Shown piece after piece: positions 1 to 9,354 of a stretch of 64,000 nucleotides of DNA. The position numbers were made by a program, and so were the translations under genes. The notes under the pieces were generated by a model. The model searched no databases, had not been told where the DNA came from, and was given only the letters and a program-made list of their open reading frames with translations. The DNA is from an uncultured Bacteroidales bacterium. GTDB taxonomy: Bacteria > Bacteroidota > Bacteroidia > Bacteroidales > P3. The stretch's first letter is position 1, and each line of letters opens with the position of its first letter. Location of the stretch: positions 1-64,000 of the forward strand of contig CAJOFL010000020.1 in assembly GCA_905233895.1 (NCBI GenBank), read 5' to 3'.

Positions 1-100
1 CCTATATTTGCCCACCTCGAACCGCCCAAAAAACTTTTTTCCGCAGGTTCGGAAAAAGTTCGTATCTTTGCAGTCAATTAATAACCCTTAAAAACATGCT

Positions 101-1531
101 ATGAAAAGATTGACAATATTGTGTTTGTATACCGTTTTATTGGTTTCTCTGTCTCCCGCCTCGGCGCAGGACACTATATTTGGTGTTTACCCATATTATC
201 ACTATAATTGGTATGAATATTGGACAAGCGGACACACTCACGACGATGCTCCTTCTTGCATTTTAGATGGTAACATATACGGATATCCTTTTGTTTTTTT
301 ATGCGGCGTATTCGGTACTCCGCAAGTTATGATACCGGATATATTTGTCCAAGAAATTGCTGTAGAGATGCATTCTGTAACAACATTGAAAGTTAAGGGG
401 ATTACATTACCTATACTTAGTTTGTCCGACTATTGGGTTCGTGACGGGAGTTCTATTTTCAGGAGTTCTCTATTTGACTTGAATCCTGAAGACATATCTG
501 TTCACTATAATGTATACAACAAGAGTATGTCGTTGATATACACACAATCCAAATGTCTGGCAACATTTGATGACACCTCACGATTCATAGAATTTGGCCT
601 CAAACAACTGCCCGAATACGATGGATGGGCGATTAACACATTCGCTCCTTATTATACACCAATGTATGACTTGTTTTTCGATACAACGCTAATTATGACC
701 GATACATTCTATGTCAGCGAAACAATAACCTACGACAACGATACGACAAAACTATATCCATGTATCCCCATATTAAAAGAGCTGCATGGATATGGTGGAA
801 CTACTGGATTAATTCCATGGGAGAGACGGCTATACCGCGACACGTTGTATACCGGTGCATGGCACGAGGAGGAATGCGGCTGGCATATCACCGGTTTTTT
901 CCCAATCATCGAGCGCGACGGCGACACCTGCCCGCAGGTGCGGAACGTGGAGTACTACAAGGGCAGCCCGACGCAGTTCTTCCTACGGTGGCAACGCGGC
1001 GCCAACCACTACGACTGGCAGGTCAGCTACGGCCCGGCGGGCATCGCCCCCGAGGACGGCTCCCTGCTCACCTTCAACCAGCCGCAGACTACGCTCATCA
1101 CTGCCGACCCTGACAGCCACTACGTGGCCTACGTCCGCGCCCGCTGCCGCTTCGCCCGCGACGAGTGGGGCCCTTGGAGCGATTCTGTGAGCATCCACCT
1201 CAACGCCACCGGCATCAACCACCAACTACCAACTCCAGACTTCACGCTCACCCCCAACCCTGCCAGCGGTACGGTGACCATCGGCGGTATCGAGGGCGAG
1301 GCCACCATCGAGATTATCGACATGGCCGGCCGCAAAATAACTGAACACTCAACACTGAGCACTGCACACTCAATCGACATCAGCCGCCTGCCGGCGGGTT
1401 CGTATGTAGTCCGCATCACCACGCCGAAAGGCACCGCTTCGCGGATGCTGGGCGAGGGATTCCGTTTTTTTGAACAGTTGTACCAATGGCTGCCACGCAA
1501 TAATTGCGTGGTGGCTGCGTTATTAATAGGT
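101..1531 (+). CDS. Secreted protein with signal peptide and T9SS type A C-terminal sorting domain (N-terminal part of the 1412-aa ORF)
   Basis: N-terminal MKRLTILCLYTVLLVSLSPASAQ signal peptide; C-terminal 'FTLTPNPASGTVTIGG...IEIIDMAGRKI...LPAGSYVVRITTPKGTASRML' is typical of T9SS sorting domains. The ORF continues in frame into a nuclease-like protein. Confidence 0.75.
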
Positions 1532-4339
1532 ATGGAACCTTTCCTGATGACAGTGGCGCGACGCATCCTGGCCGAGAACCCGGGGCGGACGGAGCAGGTG
1601 TTGGTGGTGTTCAACAACCACCGCCCCGAGCTCTTCTTGCGCGAGCAGTTCAAGAAAATATCCGCCGCGGAAGGGAAGTCTTTCTTCCTGCCGAAAACGA
1701 TGGTGATCGACGACCTGGTGGCCCAAATGAGCGGCCTGGAGGTGGTACCCCCTGAGTTTCTCATCTTCGAGCTCTACCGCATCCATACCGAACTGGAGGG
1801 CGACGAACGCAAGTACCAGACCTTCGAGGAGTTCATTCCCTTCGGCGAGATGATGCTCAGCGACTTCTCGGAGGTGGACCGCTATATGGTCGACGCCCGC
1901 GACCTCTTCCAGAACCTGCACGGACTGAAGCAGTTGGGCGAATGGAACATCGAAGACCCCGAGATGAGCGACTTCCAGCAGCGCTACCTCCGCTTTTACC
2001 GCTCGCTCTACACCTACTACAGCCGCCTGCGCGAACGCCTCGAGGCCCGCGGCCAAGCCTATGCCGGAATGGCTTACCGCAAGGTGGCCGACGACATCGG
2101 TCGACTTGTAGGCCAATATGACTGGCATTCCGTCTACTTTGTGGGATTCAACGCAATCTCGGAGTGCGAGAAGGCCATCATTGGCGAGTTCGTGCGCGGC
2201 GGCCACGGCCACCTGCTGACCGATGGCGACTCCTACTATTACGACGACCCGCGCCAGGAGGCCGGATACTTCCTGCGCAAGCACAGCCCCGAGTTTGCCG
2301 ACCTGGGGCACTACGGCCCGTCGCTTTTCGCCACCAGGGAAAAGAAAATCACCATCGTGGAATGCCCCGAGAATGTGCTGCAATGCAAGTTCGCCGGACA
2401 ACTGCTGGCTGAACATCCGGAATGGATTGCCGACGGCACGGACGGCACAGCCATAGTGCTGGCCGACGAAAGCCTGCTTATCCCGACCCTCAACGGGCTG
2501 CCCGAACTGGCCGGCCACGACTACCGTGTGAACGTCACCATGGGCTTCCCCTATGCCGACAGCCAGCTGCACTCGCTGGTGCTCAAACTCTTCACCCTCT
2601 ACCGCCGTCACAATGAGCGCGGCTACTACCACACGGACGTGGTGGACGTGCTTGCCGACTGGTATGTCAGCCGCCTGACAGGCCTGGCCGCCGCACGCCA
2701 CACGGTGGAATCAAGGCTCGAGAAAGGAAACCTTGTGAGGGTGACGGCAGAGAAACTGCAGGAGTTGATGCCCGGTTTCGATCTCACCCAAATTCTTCCC
2801 GACGGCGAACTGACTCCCGACGAATGCCTGGAGCAGGTACGACGTGTGGTGGCGCTTTTGGCTGCCGACGGCGCACTTACCGACAACGCACGAGAGCGGC
2901 AGGCAGTCGGCGCTATGGAAGAGGTGGCGGAATATCTTGGACGGCTGCAGGCCGAATACCACTTCATACAAAGTATCGACACCCTCGAGAAGATATACCT
3001 GCGCATAGCACAGCGGCACAATATAGCCTTCCTCGGCGAACCCCTCTCGGGCATGCAGATACTGGGTATGCTCGAGACCCGTAACCTCGACTTCCGCCGA
3101 GTCATCCTCCTCTCGGCCGGCGAAGGGGTGCTGCCCGCCGCACGAAGTGCTTCCACCCTTATACCGCACGAACTGAAACGGGCCATGAACATGCCCACAT
3201 ACGAGGAGAAAGACAGCGTCTACGCCTACAACTTCTACCGCCTGCTGCAACGCGCCGAGGAGGTATATCTGGTCTACAGTTCCGACGCAGCCAGCGCCGG
3301 CAAGGGAGAGGAAAGCCGTCTGCTGAAACAGATACGCCTGGAGATGGCTCGCCGCTTCCCGAAAACGGTGAAGGTGACCGACTGGGTGGTCGACACCGGC
3401 GGCGGCCTGCACCGCAACGACGGGAACGAGGCCGGCACAGCCACCGTCATCAAGAGCGAGGCGGTGCTACAGACCCTCTACCGCAAATCGGAGAAATACG
3501 GCTTCTCGCCGACATCACTCGACCACTTCGTGGAATGCCCGCTGAAATACTACTACATGAGCGTGATGGGCCTCCGCGAGGAGGAGGGCGTAGAAGACGA
3601 CATCGACGCCTCGGAACTCGGCGAGGCAGTACACAACGTGCTGAAAACCATCTACGAACCCTTCGTAGGCCGACGTATTGAAGCCGCCGCAATCAAGAGT
3701 GCGCTCAAGGATATCGAGCCCTTGCTCGACAAGGAGATGGAACACCTCATGGCCGGTGGCCGCAGCAGCGACGGAAAGAATCTCTTCCTGCGCTCGGTGG
3801 CCCTGACCCAGTTGAACCGAGTGCTGGAACGCGAAGCCACCATAGCCGCAAGCCACAACCTGGAGATTGTAGCCGCCGAGAAGGACTACAGCTACACCCT
3901 TTGGGAGCAGGATGGGCACCCCATCAGAATCGGAGGCCGTGTGGACCGAATCGACCGGCTCGACGGAATGCTGCGAGTTATCGACTACAAGACCGGAAGC
4001 CTGGCCGACAGCGAGATATCATTCACCGACCGCAAGGCGGCGATGCCAGGCAAATGGCTGCAGCTGATGTGCTACGCCTTGATGTACCGCCGCCAATTCC
4101 CTTCTGACGAGACACTTCGCACTGGGATCTACCCGCTGAGATACCTGCGTTCCGACGTCAGATTGGCAAGCTGGAACCGTCAGGAAGAAATCACCAACGC
4201 GCTGCTCGACGATTTCGAGGAACGCTTGCGCGAGATGCTAGCATCGCTGCTCGACCGAGAACAGCCGTTCGTTCCAACCCCAAGCCCCACCGCCTGCCGA
4301 TACTGTCCGGCAGCCGCATTTTGTCCGGCGAAAAACTAA
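1532..4339 (+). CDS. PD-(D/E)XK nuclease family protein (AddB/RecB-exonuclease-like)
   Basis: In-frame ATG at 1532 (MEPFLMTVARRIL...); C-terminal nuclease motif 'LRVIDYKTGS' and terminal Cys cluster 'CRYCPAAAFC' as in AddB-type nucleases. Confidence 0.8.
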   Translation: MEPFLMTVARRILAENPGRTEQVLVVFNNHRPELFLREQFKKISAAEGKSFFLPKTMVIDDLVAQMSGLEVVPPEFLIFELYRIHTELEGDERKYQTFEEFIPFGEMMLSDFSEVDRYMVDARDLFQNLHGLKQLGEWNIEDPEMSDFQQRYLRFYRSLYTYYSRLRERLEARGQAYAGMAYRKVADDIGRLVGQYDWHSVYFVGFNAISECEKAIIGEFVRGGHGHLLTDGDSYYYDDPRQEAGYFLRKHSPEFADLGHYGPSLFATREKKITIVECPENVLQCKFAGQLLAEHPEWIADGTDGTAIVLADESLLIPTLNGLPELAGHDYRVNVTMGFPYADSQLHSLVLKLFTLYRRHNERGYYHTDVVDVLADWYVSRLTGLAAARHTVESRLEKGNLVRVTAEKLQELMPGFDLTQILPDGELTPDECLEQVRRVVALLAADGALTDNARERQAVGAMEEVAEYLGRLQAEYHFIQSIDTLEKIYLRIAQRHNIAFLGEPLSGMQILGMLETRNLDFRRVILLSAGEGVLPAARSASTLIPHELKRAMNMPTYEEKDSVYAYNFYRLLQRAEEVYLVYSSDAASAGKGEESRLLKQIRLEMARRFPKTVKVTDWVVDTGGGLHRNDGNEAGTATVIKSEAVLQTLYRKSEKYGFSPTSLDHFVECPLKYYYMSVMGLREEEGVEDDIDASELGEAVHNVLKTIYEPFVGRRIEAAAIKSALKDIEPLLDKEMEHLMAGGRSSDGKNLFLRSVALTQLNRVLEREATIAASHNLEIVAAEKDYSYTLWEQDGHPIRIGGRVDRIDRLDGMLRVIDYKTGSLADSEISFTDRKAAMPGKWLQLMCYALMYRRQFPSDETLRTGIYPLRYLRSDVRLASWNRQEEITNALLDDFEERLREMLASLLDREQPFVPTPSPTACRYCPAAAFCPAKN

Positions 4340-4405
4340 AAAACACTTCGACACAATAAAACAAGGCCTGCATCGTTAATAAAGACGTGTAAGAAAACCA
4401 CCATT

Positions 4406-5584
4406 ATGGACCTCGGCACCTATTTCGAACCCATCGACAGCGCCATTGTCGACTTCAGCACCCGCGAATTCCGCCCGATGCTAGGCGACAGTGTGCTGGC
4501 GCATACCGCCACCGGCGGCTTCCCCGACATCGATGCCGCACAACTGGTGCTGCTGGGAGTCAAGGAAGACCGTGCATCGACGGAGAACCCCGGATGCGCC
4601 GTGGCTCCCGACTATGTGCGGCACTACCTCTACCGCCTGGCAGTACCTCATCCCGACTTCGCCCTTGTCGATCTCGGCAACATAGAACCTGCCGCCACAA
4701 CGCGCGACACCTACTTCGCCCTCATCGAGGTGATGCAATACCTGCTCGACCGCGGAAAGACCGTGATGGTGCTCGGCGGCTCGGACGACCTCGTGTTCCC
4801 CATCTACAAGGCCTATGAGGTGCTAGGTCGCGTAATCAACATCTGCTCCGTCGACTCGCGTTTCAACCTCGAAGGCGGCGACGAAGTCAACTCGTCCAAC
4901 TACCTGCAGCACATCATCCTGCAGCAACCCAACTACCTATTCGACTATGTCGGCATGGGCTATCAAAGCTACTTCGTAGGCAAGGAGATGGTCGACCTGA
5001 TGGATGAACTGAAATTCAGTACCCGCCGCCTTGGCGAACTTCAGGCCGACATCGAACGCTGCGAGCCGCTGGTGCGCTATAGCGACGTGGTTGCAGTGGA
5101 TATAAGCGCCGTGCGCCAAAGCGACGCACCTGCCAACGCCGTGCCCTCGCCCCACGGCTTCTACGGCGAGGAACTCTGTCGCATTTCACGCTTTGCAGGC
5201 ATGAGCGACAAGACCTCCACCTTCGGTCTCTTCGAGATGAACCCCGCTTTCGACCGCGAAGGACAGACGGCCCACATGCTGGCACATGCCCTATGGTTCT
5301 TCATCGAGGGATTCCATTTCCGCATGGGAGACTTCCCCTCACGCGACAAGCAGTCATACCGCCGTTACACCGCCATGCTGGCCGACCACGGCATCGAGAT
5401 TGTCTTCTACAAGAGCCTCAAGAGCGACCGCTGGTGGATGGAGGTTCCCTGCGACGACGAAGAGCGCCGCCAGCGATACCTGCGCCATACCCTCATCCCC
5501 TGCAACTACAGCGACTATCAACGCGCCATGGAGAACGAGATTCCGGAACTCTGGTGGCACTACTACAACCGCCTCAACGGATGA
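4406..5584 (+). CDS. Arginase/formimidoylglutamase-like (ureohydrolase fold) protein with apparently degenerate metal ligands
   Basis: 'VMVLGGSDDLVFPIYKAY', 'SVDSRFNL', 'VVAVDISAVRQSDAP', 'GFYGEELCRISRFAGMSDK' resemble the Bacteroidota ureohydrolase-like family. Confidence 0.7.
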   Translation: MDLGTYFEPIDSAIVDFSTREFRPMLGDSVLAHTATGGFPDIDAAQLVLLGVKEDRASTENPGCAVAPDYVRHYLYRLAVPHPDFALVDLGNIEPAATTRDTYFALIEVMQYLLDRGKTVMVLGGSDDLVFPIYKAYEVLGRVINICSVDSRFNLEGGDEVNSSNYLQHIILQQPNYLFDYVGMGYQSYFVGKEMVDLMDELKFSTRRLGELQADIERCEPLVRYSDVVAVDISAVRQSDAPANAVPSPHGFYGEELCRISRFAGMSDKTSTFGLFEMNPAFDREGQTAHMLAHALWFFIEGFHFRMGDFPSRDKQSYRRYTAMLADHGIEIVFYKSLKSDRWWMEVPCDDEERRQRYLRHTLIPCNYSDYQRAMENEIPELWWHYYNRLNG

Positions 5585-5642
5585 AGTGAGAAGCGAAAAG
5601 TGAAAAAACTTATCAACGTATTAACGTATCAACGAAATCAAC

Positions 5643-5813
5643 ATGGACCTCAATTTCAAGATAAAAATTGACCAACTCATCAGCGAGGTGTCGGCCTTGA
5701 CCGACCTCACGACCAAAATTGCCGTACTGAACTACATACAACAGGAGTCAGGCTTCCTGCTCTGGCAACTCGAAGATGAACAGAGAATCGACGAGGATTC
5801 GCGTGACTATTAA
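5643..5813 (+). CDS. Small hypothetical protein (56 aa)
   Basis: ATG at 5643, TAA at 5811-5813: MDLNFKIKIDQLISEVSALTDLTTKIAVLNYIQQESGFLLWQLEDEQRIDEDSRDY. Tightly packed before the LptE-like gene; below the cutoff of the ORF track. Confidence 0.5.
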   Translation: MDLNFKIKIDQLISEVSALTDLTTKIAVLNYIQQESGFLLWQLEDEQRIDEDSRDY

Positions 5814-5816
5814 AAA

Positions 5817-6365
5817 ATGGTAAACAAGAGATTAAAAATGAGAAACCGGTTGACTCAATGCATGGCATTGGTCCTTGTTTTTCATTTTTCACTTTTCATT
5901 TTCAGCGGATGCTCCGGTGGCTATTCCTTCACAGGTGCCTCCATACCGCCTGGGGCAAAGACCATCGCTGTATCCACATTCCCCAACAACGCCCCGACGG
6001 TCAACCCGCAGCTCAGCCAGAAACTCAGCGACGAGTTGCGTAACATGTTCAGCGGACAGACTTCCCTCTCGGTGCTTCCCTCCGGCGACGGCGACATGGA
6101 AGTCAGCGGCGAGATAGTGGGCTACGACACCCGTGCCTCGGCCCTTTCGAGCAGCGACGAGGTGTCGATGAACCGCCTGACCATCACCATCAAAGTACAC
6201 TTCGTCAACAATATCGACCACGACGCCGACTTCGACCAGCAGTTCTCGCGCTACCGCGACTATCCCGCCTCGCAGGACTTCTCCTCGGTGGAAGCAAGCC
6301 TTGTGAGTGAGATTGTAACTGAACTATGCGAGGATGTCTTCAACAAAGCCGTGGTAAACTGGTAG
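5817..6365 (+). CDS. LptE-family lipoprotein (LPS assembly)
   Basis: Lipobox 'FIFSGCSGGYSFTGASIPPGAKTIAVSTFPN' and overall pattern of Bacteroidota LptE-like proteins. Confidence 0.75.
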   Translation: MVNKRLKMRNRLTQCMALVLVFHFSLFIFSGCSGGYSFTGASIPPGAKTIAVSTFPNNAPTVNPQLSQKLSDELRNMFSGQTSLSVLPSGDGDMEVSGEIVGYDTRASALSSSDEVSMNRLTITIKVHFVNNIDHDADFDQQFSRYRDYPASQDFSSVEASLVSEIVTELCEDVFNKAVVNW

Positions 6366-8044
6366 CGCCGCTTCTGACGCTACTGGCCACCGTCGTTTAC
6401 CTTCTCACAATGGACCGCTCGGCCTCGTGGTGGGATTGCGGCGAGTTCATCACCACTTCATGGTTACTCGAGGTCGGGCACCCCCCCGGAGCACCATTCT
6501 ACCAACTGGTGGCCCATTGCATGATGCTCCTCTCTTTCGGCAATCCCATGCTCGTAGCCCCCCTGAGCAACGCCCTCTCCGCCATCTGCGGCGGCATCAC
6601 CGTAGGCCTGCTCTACCTTACCATCCTCGAACTAAACACCAAACACTTAACACCAAACACCAAACTAGGTGCCGCGATAGGTGCCCTTTGCTATCTCTTC
6701 TGCGACACCGCATGGTTCTCGGCAGTGGAGAGCGAGGTGTACAGCATGGCAATGTTTTTCTGCTCACTGGACGTCTATCTGATGCTCCGTTGGCGACGCA
6801 CCGGAAATGCCAGGCTGCTACCGCTCATCGCCCTGTTGCTGGGCCTCGGCGTATGCGTCCACCTGATGACGCTCCTTGTGCTTCCGGCACTACTGCTTAT
6901 ATATATCCTAGGTGCCAAGCGGCAATGGCTGCGTGGACTTATTCACATACTGCCATTGTGCCTATTTCTATTCGTCATAGGCCTCACCCCCTATGCCATA
7001 ATCCCTATCCGCGCCGCCGCCAACCCGCCCATCAACGAAGGTCATCCCGCAACGGCACAGGACTTTAAGAAATACCTCCAACGCGAGCAATACGCCAAAG
7101 CACCGCTTTACCCACGTATGTGGCGCGACCGCGATACTGCCAACTGGGATGAATGGACCCTCGGAACCAAAGGAGTGATTGGCAACACGGTATACTACTT
7201 CGGCTACCAACTGACCTATATGTACGGCCGATACCTGATGTACAACTATATCGGCCGCGAGAATTTCCATTGGCATTGTATTGTACTATTCATCCTGCCA
7301 GCCCTGCTTGGAGGATATGGACTCTGGCGCCACCGGAAACACGACCGCAGCAACTACTGGATAGTGATGCTGCTATTCCTCTTCGGCGGCGTGATTCTCA
7401 ACCTATACCTCAACCACCCATGCTATGAACCACGCGAACGCGACTACGCCTATGTGCTGTCCATCTATGCAGTAGCAATATGGATTGGTGTCGGCGCCAG
7501 CGAGATAAGCGGCAAGTGGCGTTGGACCTTACTGCTCGCCCCACTACTGATGGCAGTGGGCAACTGGAGCGACCACGACCGGCACAACTGCCACTCGGTA
7601 CACGACATATCTATGACCCACCTGCAGAGTTGCGACCCCGACGCCATCCTCATCACCCTGGGTGACAACGACACCTTCCCTCTATGGTACCTGCAGCAGG
7701 TTGAAGGCATCCGAACCGACATTGACATCTATAACATCAACCTCACCGGATTTGGCCAGACGATGCGAATCATCCAACGCAACCGCGACAAGCGACCAAT
7801 ATATGTATCGTACTATTTCTTCCAGCGAAATGCCGAATACTACCCTAACCAGTTGCGATGTGAAGGATTCTGCTGGCGGTTGGTATCCCCATCGGAGGTG
7901 GACAATACCGAACCCCTGCAGCGCCACTTGCGTGATTCCATACGCTTCAACATAACGAAACACGAATACGTGCCGCGAGTATCGCAGCGCTTCTTGGAAA
8001 TACCTGAAAAATACTGGACTACCGCCAGCGGAGAGTCTCAATAA
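6326..8044 (+). CDS. DUF2723 multi-pass membrane protein (putative glycosyltransferase)
   Basis: 'MDRSASWWDCGEFITTSWLLEVGHPPGAPFYQLVAH' DUF2723 signature; multiple TM segments. True start may be internal. Confidence 0.8.
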   Translation: MRGCLQQSRGKLVAPLLTLLATVVYLLTMDRSASWWDCGEFITTSWLLEVGHPPGAPFYQLVAHCMMLLSFGNPMLVAPLSNALSAICGGITVGLLYLTILELNTKHLTPNTKLGAAIGALCYLFCDTAWFSAVESEVYSMAMFFCSLDVYLMLRWRRTGNARLLPLIALLLGLGVCVHLMTLLVLPALLLIYILGAKRQWLRGLIHILPLCLFLFVIGLTPYAIIPIRAAANPPINEGHPATAQDFKKYLQREQYAKAPLYPRMWRDRDTANWDEWTLGTKGVIGNTVYYFGYQLTYMYGRYLMYNYIGRENFHWHCIVLFILPALLGGYGLWRHRKHDRSNYWIVMLLFLFGGVILNLYLNHPCYEPRERDYAYVLSIYAVAIWIGVGASEISGKWRWTLLLAPLLMAVGNWSDHDRHNCHSVHDISMTHLQSCDPDAILITLGDNDTFPLWYLQQVEGIRTDIDIYNINLTGFGQTMRIIQRNRDKRPIYVSYYFFQRNAEYYPNQLRCEGFCWRLVSPSEVDNTEPLQRHLRDSIRFNITKHEYVPRVSQRFLEIPEKYWTTASGESQ

Positions 8045-8678
8045 GGTGATCTATATCCTCCTGTATGTAGTTGAGAACCGGCGCCAACGAATCGTTGTTG
8101 GGCGTACGGTTAAGGTATAACGCACCGCGCAGGAAGTGGTGAACAGAGTCGGTGGCATAAAACTGGTACGTGGAGGCTACATTGCGCCCCTTGAGGTGCC
8201 ACCTGACAGCATGTACCGTGTGGTCGTCGCTTTCGAATACCTGCTCGTCGATACCAGAGGCGAACTTATAGTGCTTCTCAAGAAGTCGCGAGGAGGTATC
8301 TATCTGACCACGAAGGTCGTCAGCACCGGCAAGGTGCTTATAGGTGAGAAACACAACACCATCCCATTTCGGATAACGGATATCAAGCCACACCTCACCC
8401 TTGGGGGCATCCTTCTCCGCCAGTTCGACGCAATCGTTTGCTTCGAAGATGAAAGGGAACATCTTGAAGGTGGAGCCACTGAGAACAACCATTGTATCGC
8501 CACTTCCAAAAAAGATGGTATCGCCATGCTTGTACGTAGGCAAGGTATCTACAAGCCAATAGTTGTGTTCCGGCATATCGATACGCAGGTAAGCCTGCGG
8601 CTTGGGAGAATATTCGTTGTTATGGCACCCGACAAGGAGCATCAGGCCAAAAACAATCAGTATCTGTATTTTCTTCAT
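8019..8678 (-). CDS. gldD: Gliding motility lipoprotein GldD
   Basis: MKKIQILIVFGLMLLVGCHNNEYSPKPQAYLRIDMPEHNYWLVDT...; GldD-like pattern 'PKPQAYLRIDMPEH'. ORF-track start 8729 replaced by the internal Met preceding the lipobox. Confidence 0.8.
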   Translation of the reverse strand: MKKIQILIVFGLMLLVGCHNNEYSPKPQAYLRIDMPEHNYWLVDTLPTYKHGDTIFFGSGDTMVVLSGSTFKMFPFIFEANDCVELAEKDAPKGEVWLDIRYPKWDGVVFLTYKHLAGADDLRGQIDTSSRLLEKHYKFASGIDEQVFESDDHTVHAVRWHLKGRNVASTYQFYATDSVHHFLRGALYLNRTPNNDSLAPVLNYIQEDIDHLIETLRWR

Positions 8679-8691
8679 CTTTAACTGAACA

Positions 8692-9354
8692 CTAAACACT
8701 AAATTCCTTTCCTTCAAGCATCGGCACAAAATTGAAGATGCCGAAGCGTTCGATTTTCCATTCTTCCTCGGTAGGACCCAACTTGGTGATGCGGAGCATT
8801 TCCTGATCCACTTCGCCGAGAGGGATTACCATGATGCCGCCCTGCTTGAGTTGTGCCATAAGGGCTTCGGGAATGGATGGCGCTCCACAGGTGATAAGCA
8901 CACGGTCGTAGGGGCCATAATTCACCTCGGTAAGACCCTGATAGCCATCTCCCAGAAAGCAACGGGCATTGTAGCCCAATTGTTGCAGCAGCGGTTTTGT
9001 ACGGTCGAAAAGGCCTTTCTGCCTCTCGATGGTGAACACACGGGCGCCCATACGGCAAAGAACGGCAGTCTGATAGCCGCTTCCGGTACCGATTTCCAGC
9101 ACTTTCATGCCGCGCTGCACCTGCAGCAACTGGCTCTGCATGGCGACCGTCGAAGGGCGCGAGATGGTCTGATCGAACCCAATCTTCACCGGTGCCTCGT
9201 CGTATGCCACCACATCCAAACCCGCTCCGAGGAAGAAATGACGCGGCACATCGGACATTGCCTTGAGCACGGCGGCATCGGTGATACCGCTTTCCTTAAG
9301 GTTTTCCACCATCCTAAGACGGAGGCCTTTGTGGGTATAGGTGTCCTGCATCAT
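8692..9354 (-). CDS. pcm: Protein-L-isoaspartate O-methyltransferase
   Basis: 'MKVLEIGTGSGYQTAVLCRMGARVFTIERQKGLFDRTKPLLQQLGY', 'GPYDRVLITCGAPSIPEALMAQLKQGGIMVIPLG'. Confidence 0.92.
   Translation of the reverse strand: MMQDTYTHKGLRLRMVENLKESGITDAAVLKAMSDVPRHFFLGAGLDVVAYDEAPVKIGFDQTISRPSTVAMQSQLLQVQRGMKVLEIGTGSGYQTAVLCRMGARVFTIERQKGLFDRTKPLLQQLGYNARCFLGDGYQGLTEVNYGPYDRVLITCGAPSIPEALMAQLKQGGIMVIPLGEVDQEMLRITKLGPTEEEWKIERFGIFNFVPMLEGKEFSV

Noticed and set aside
31-60. Inverted repeat AACTTTTTTCCG...CGGAAAAAGTT near the left edge
   Set aside because: Probably a terminator/promoter boundary just before the TATCTTTG box at 63-70; the gene to the left is outside the window, so nothing more can be said.
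1523-2701. 392-aa minus-strand ORF
   Set aside because: Antisense to the AddB-like nuclease; no recognisable domain.
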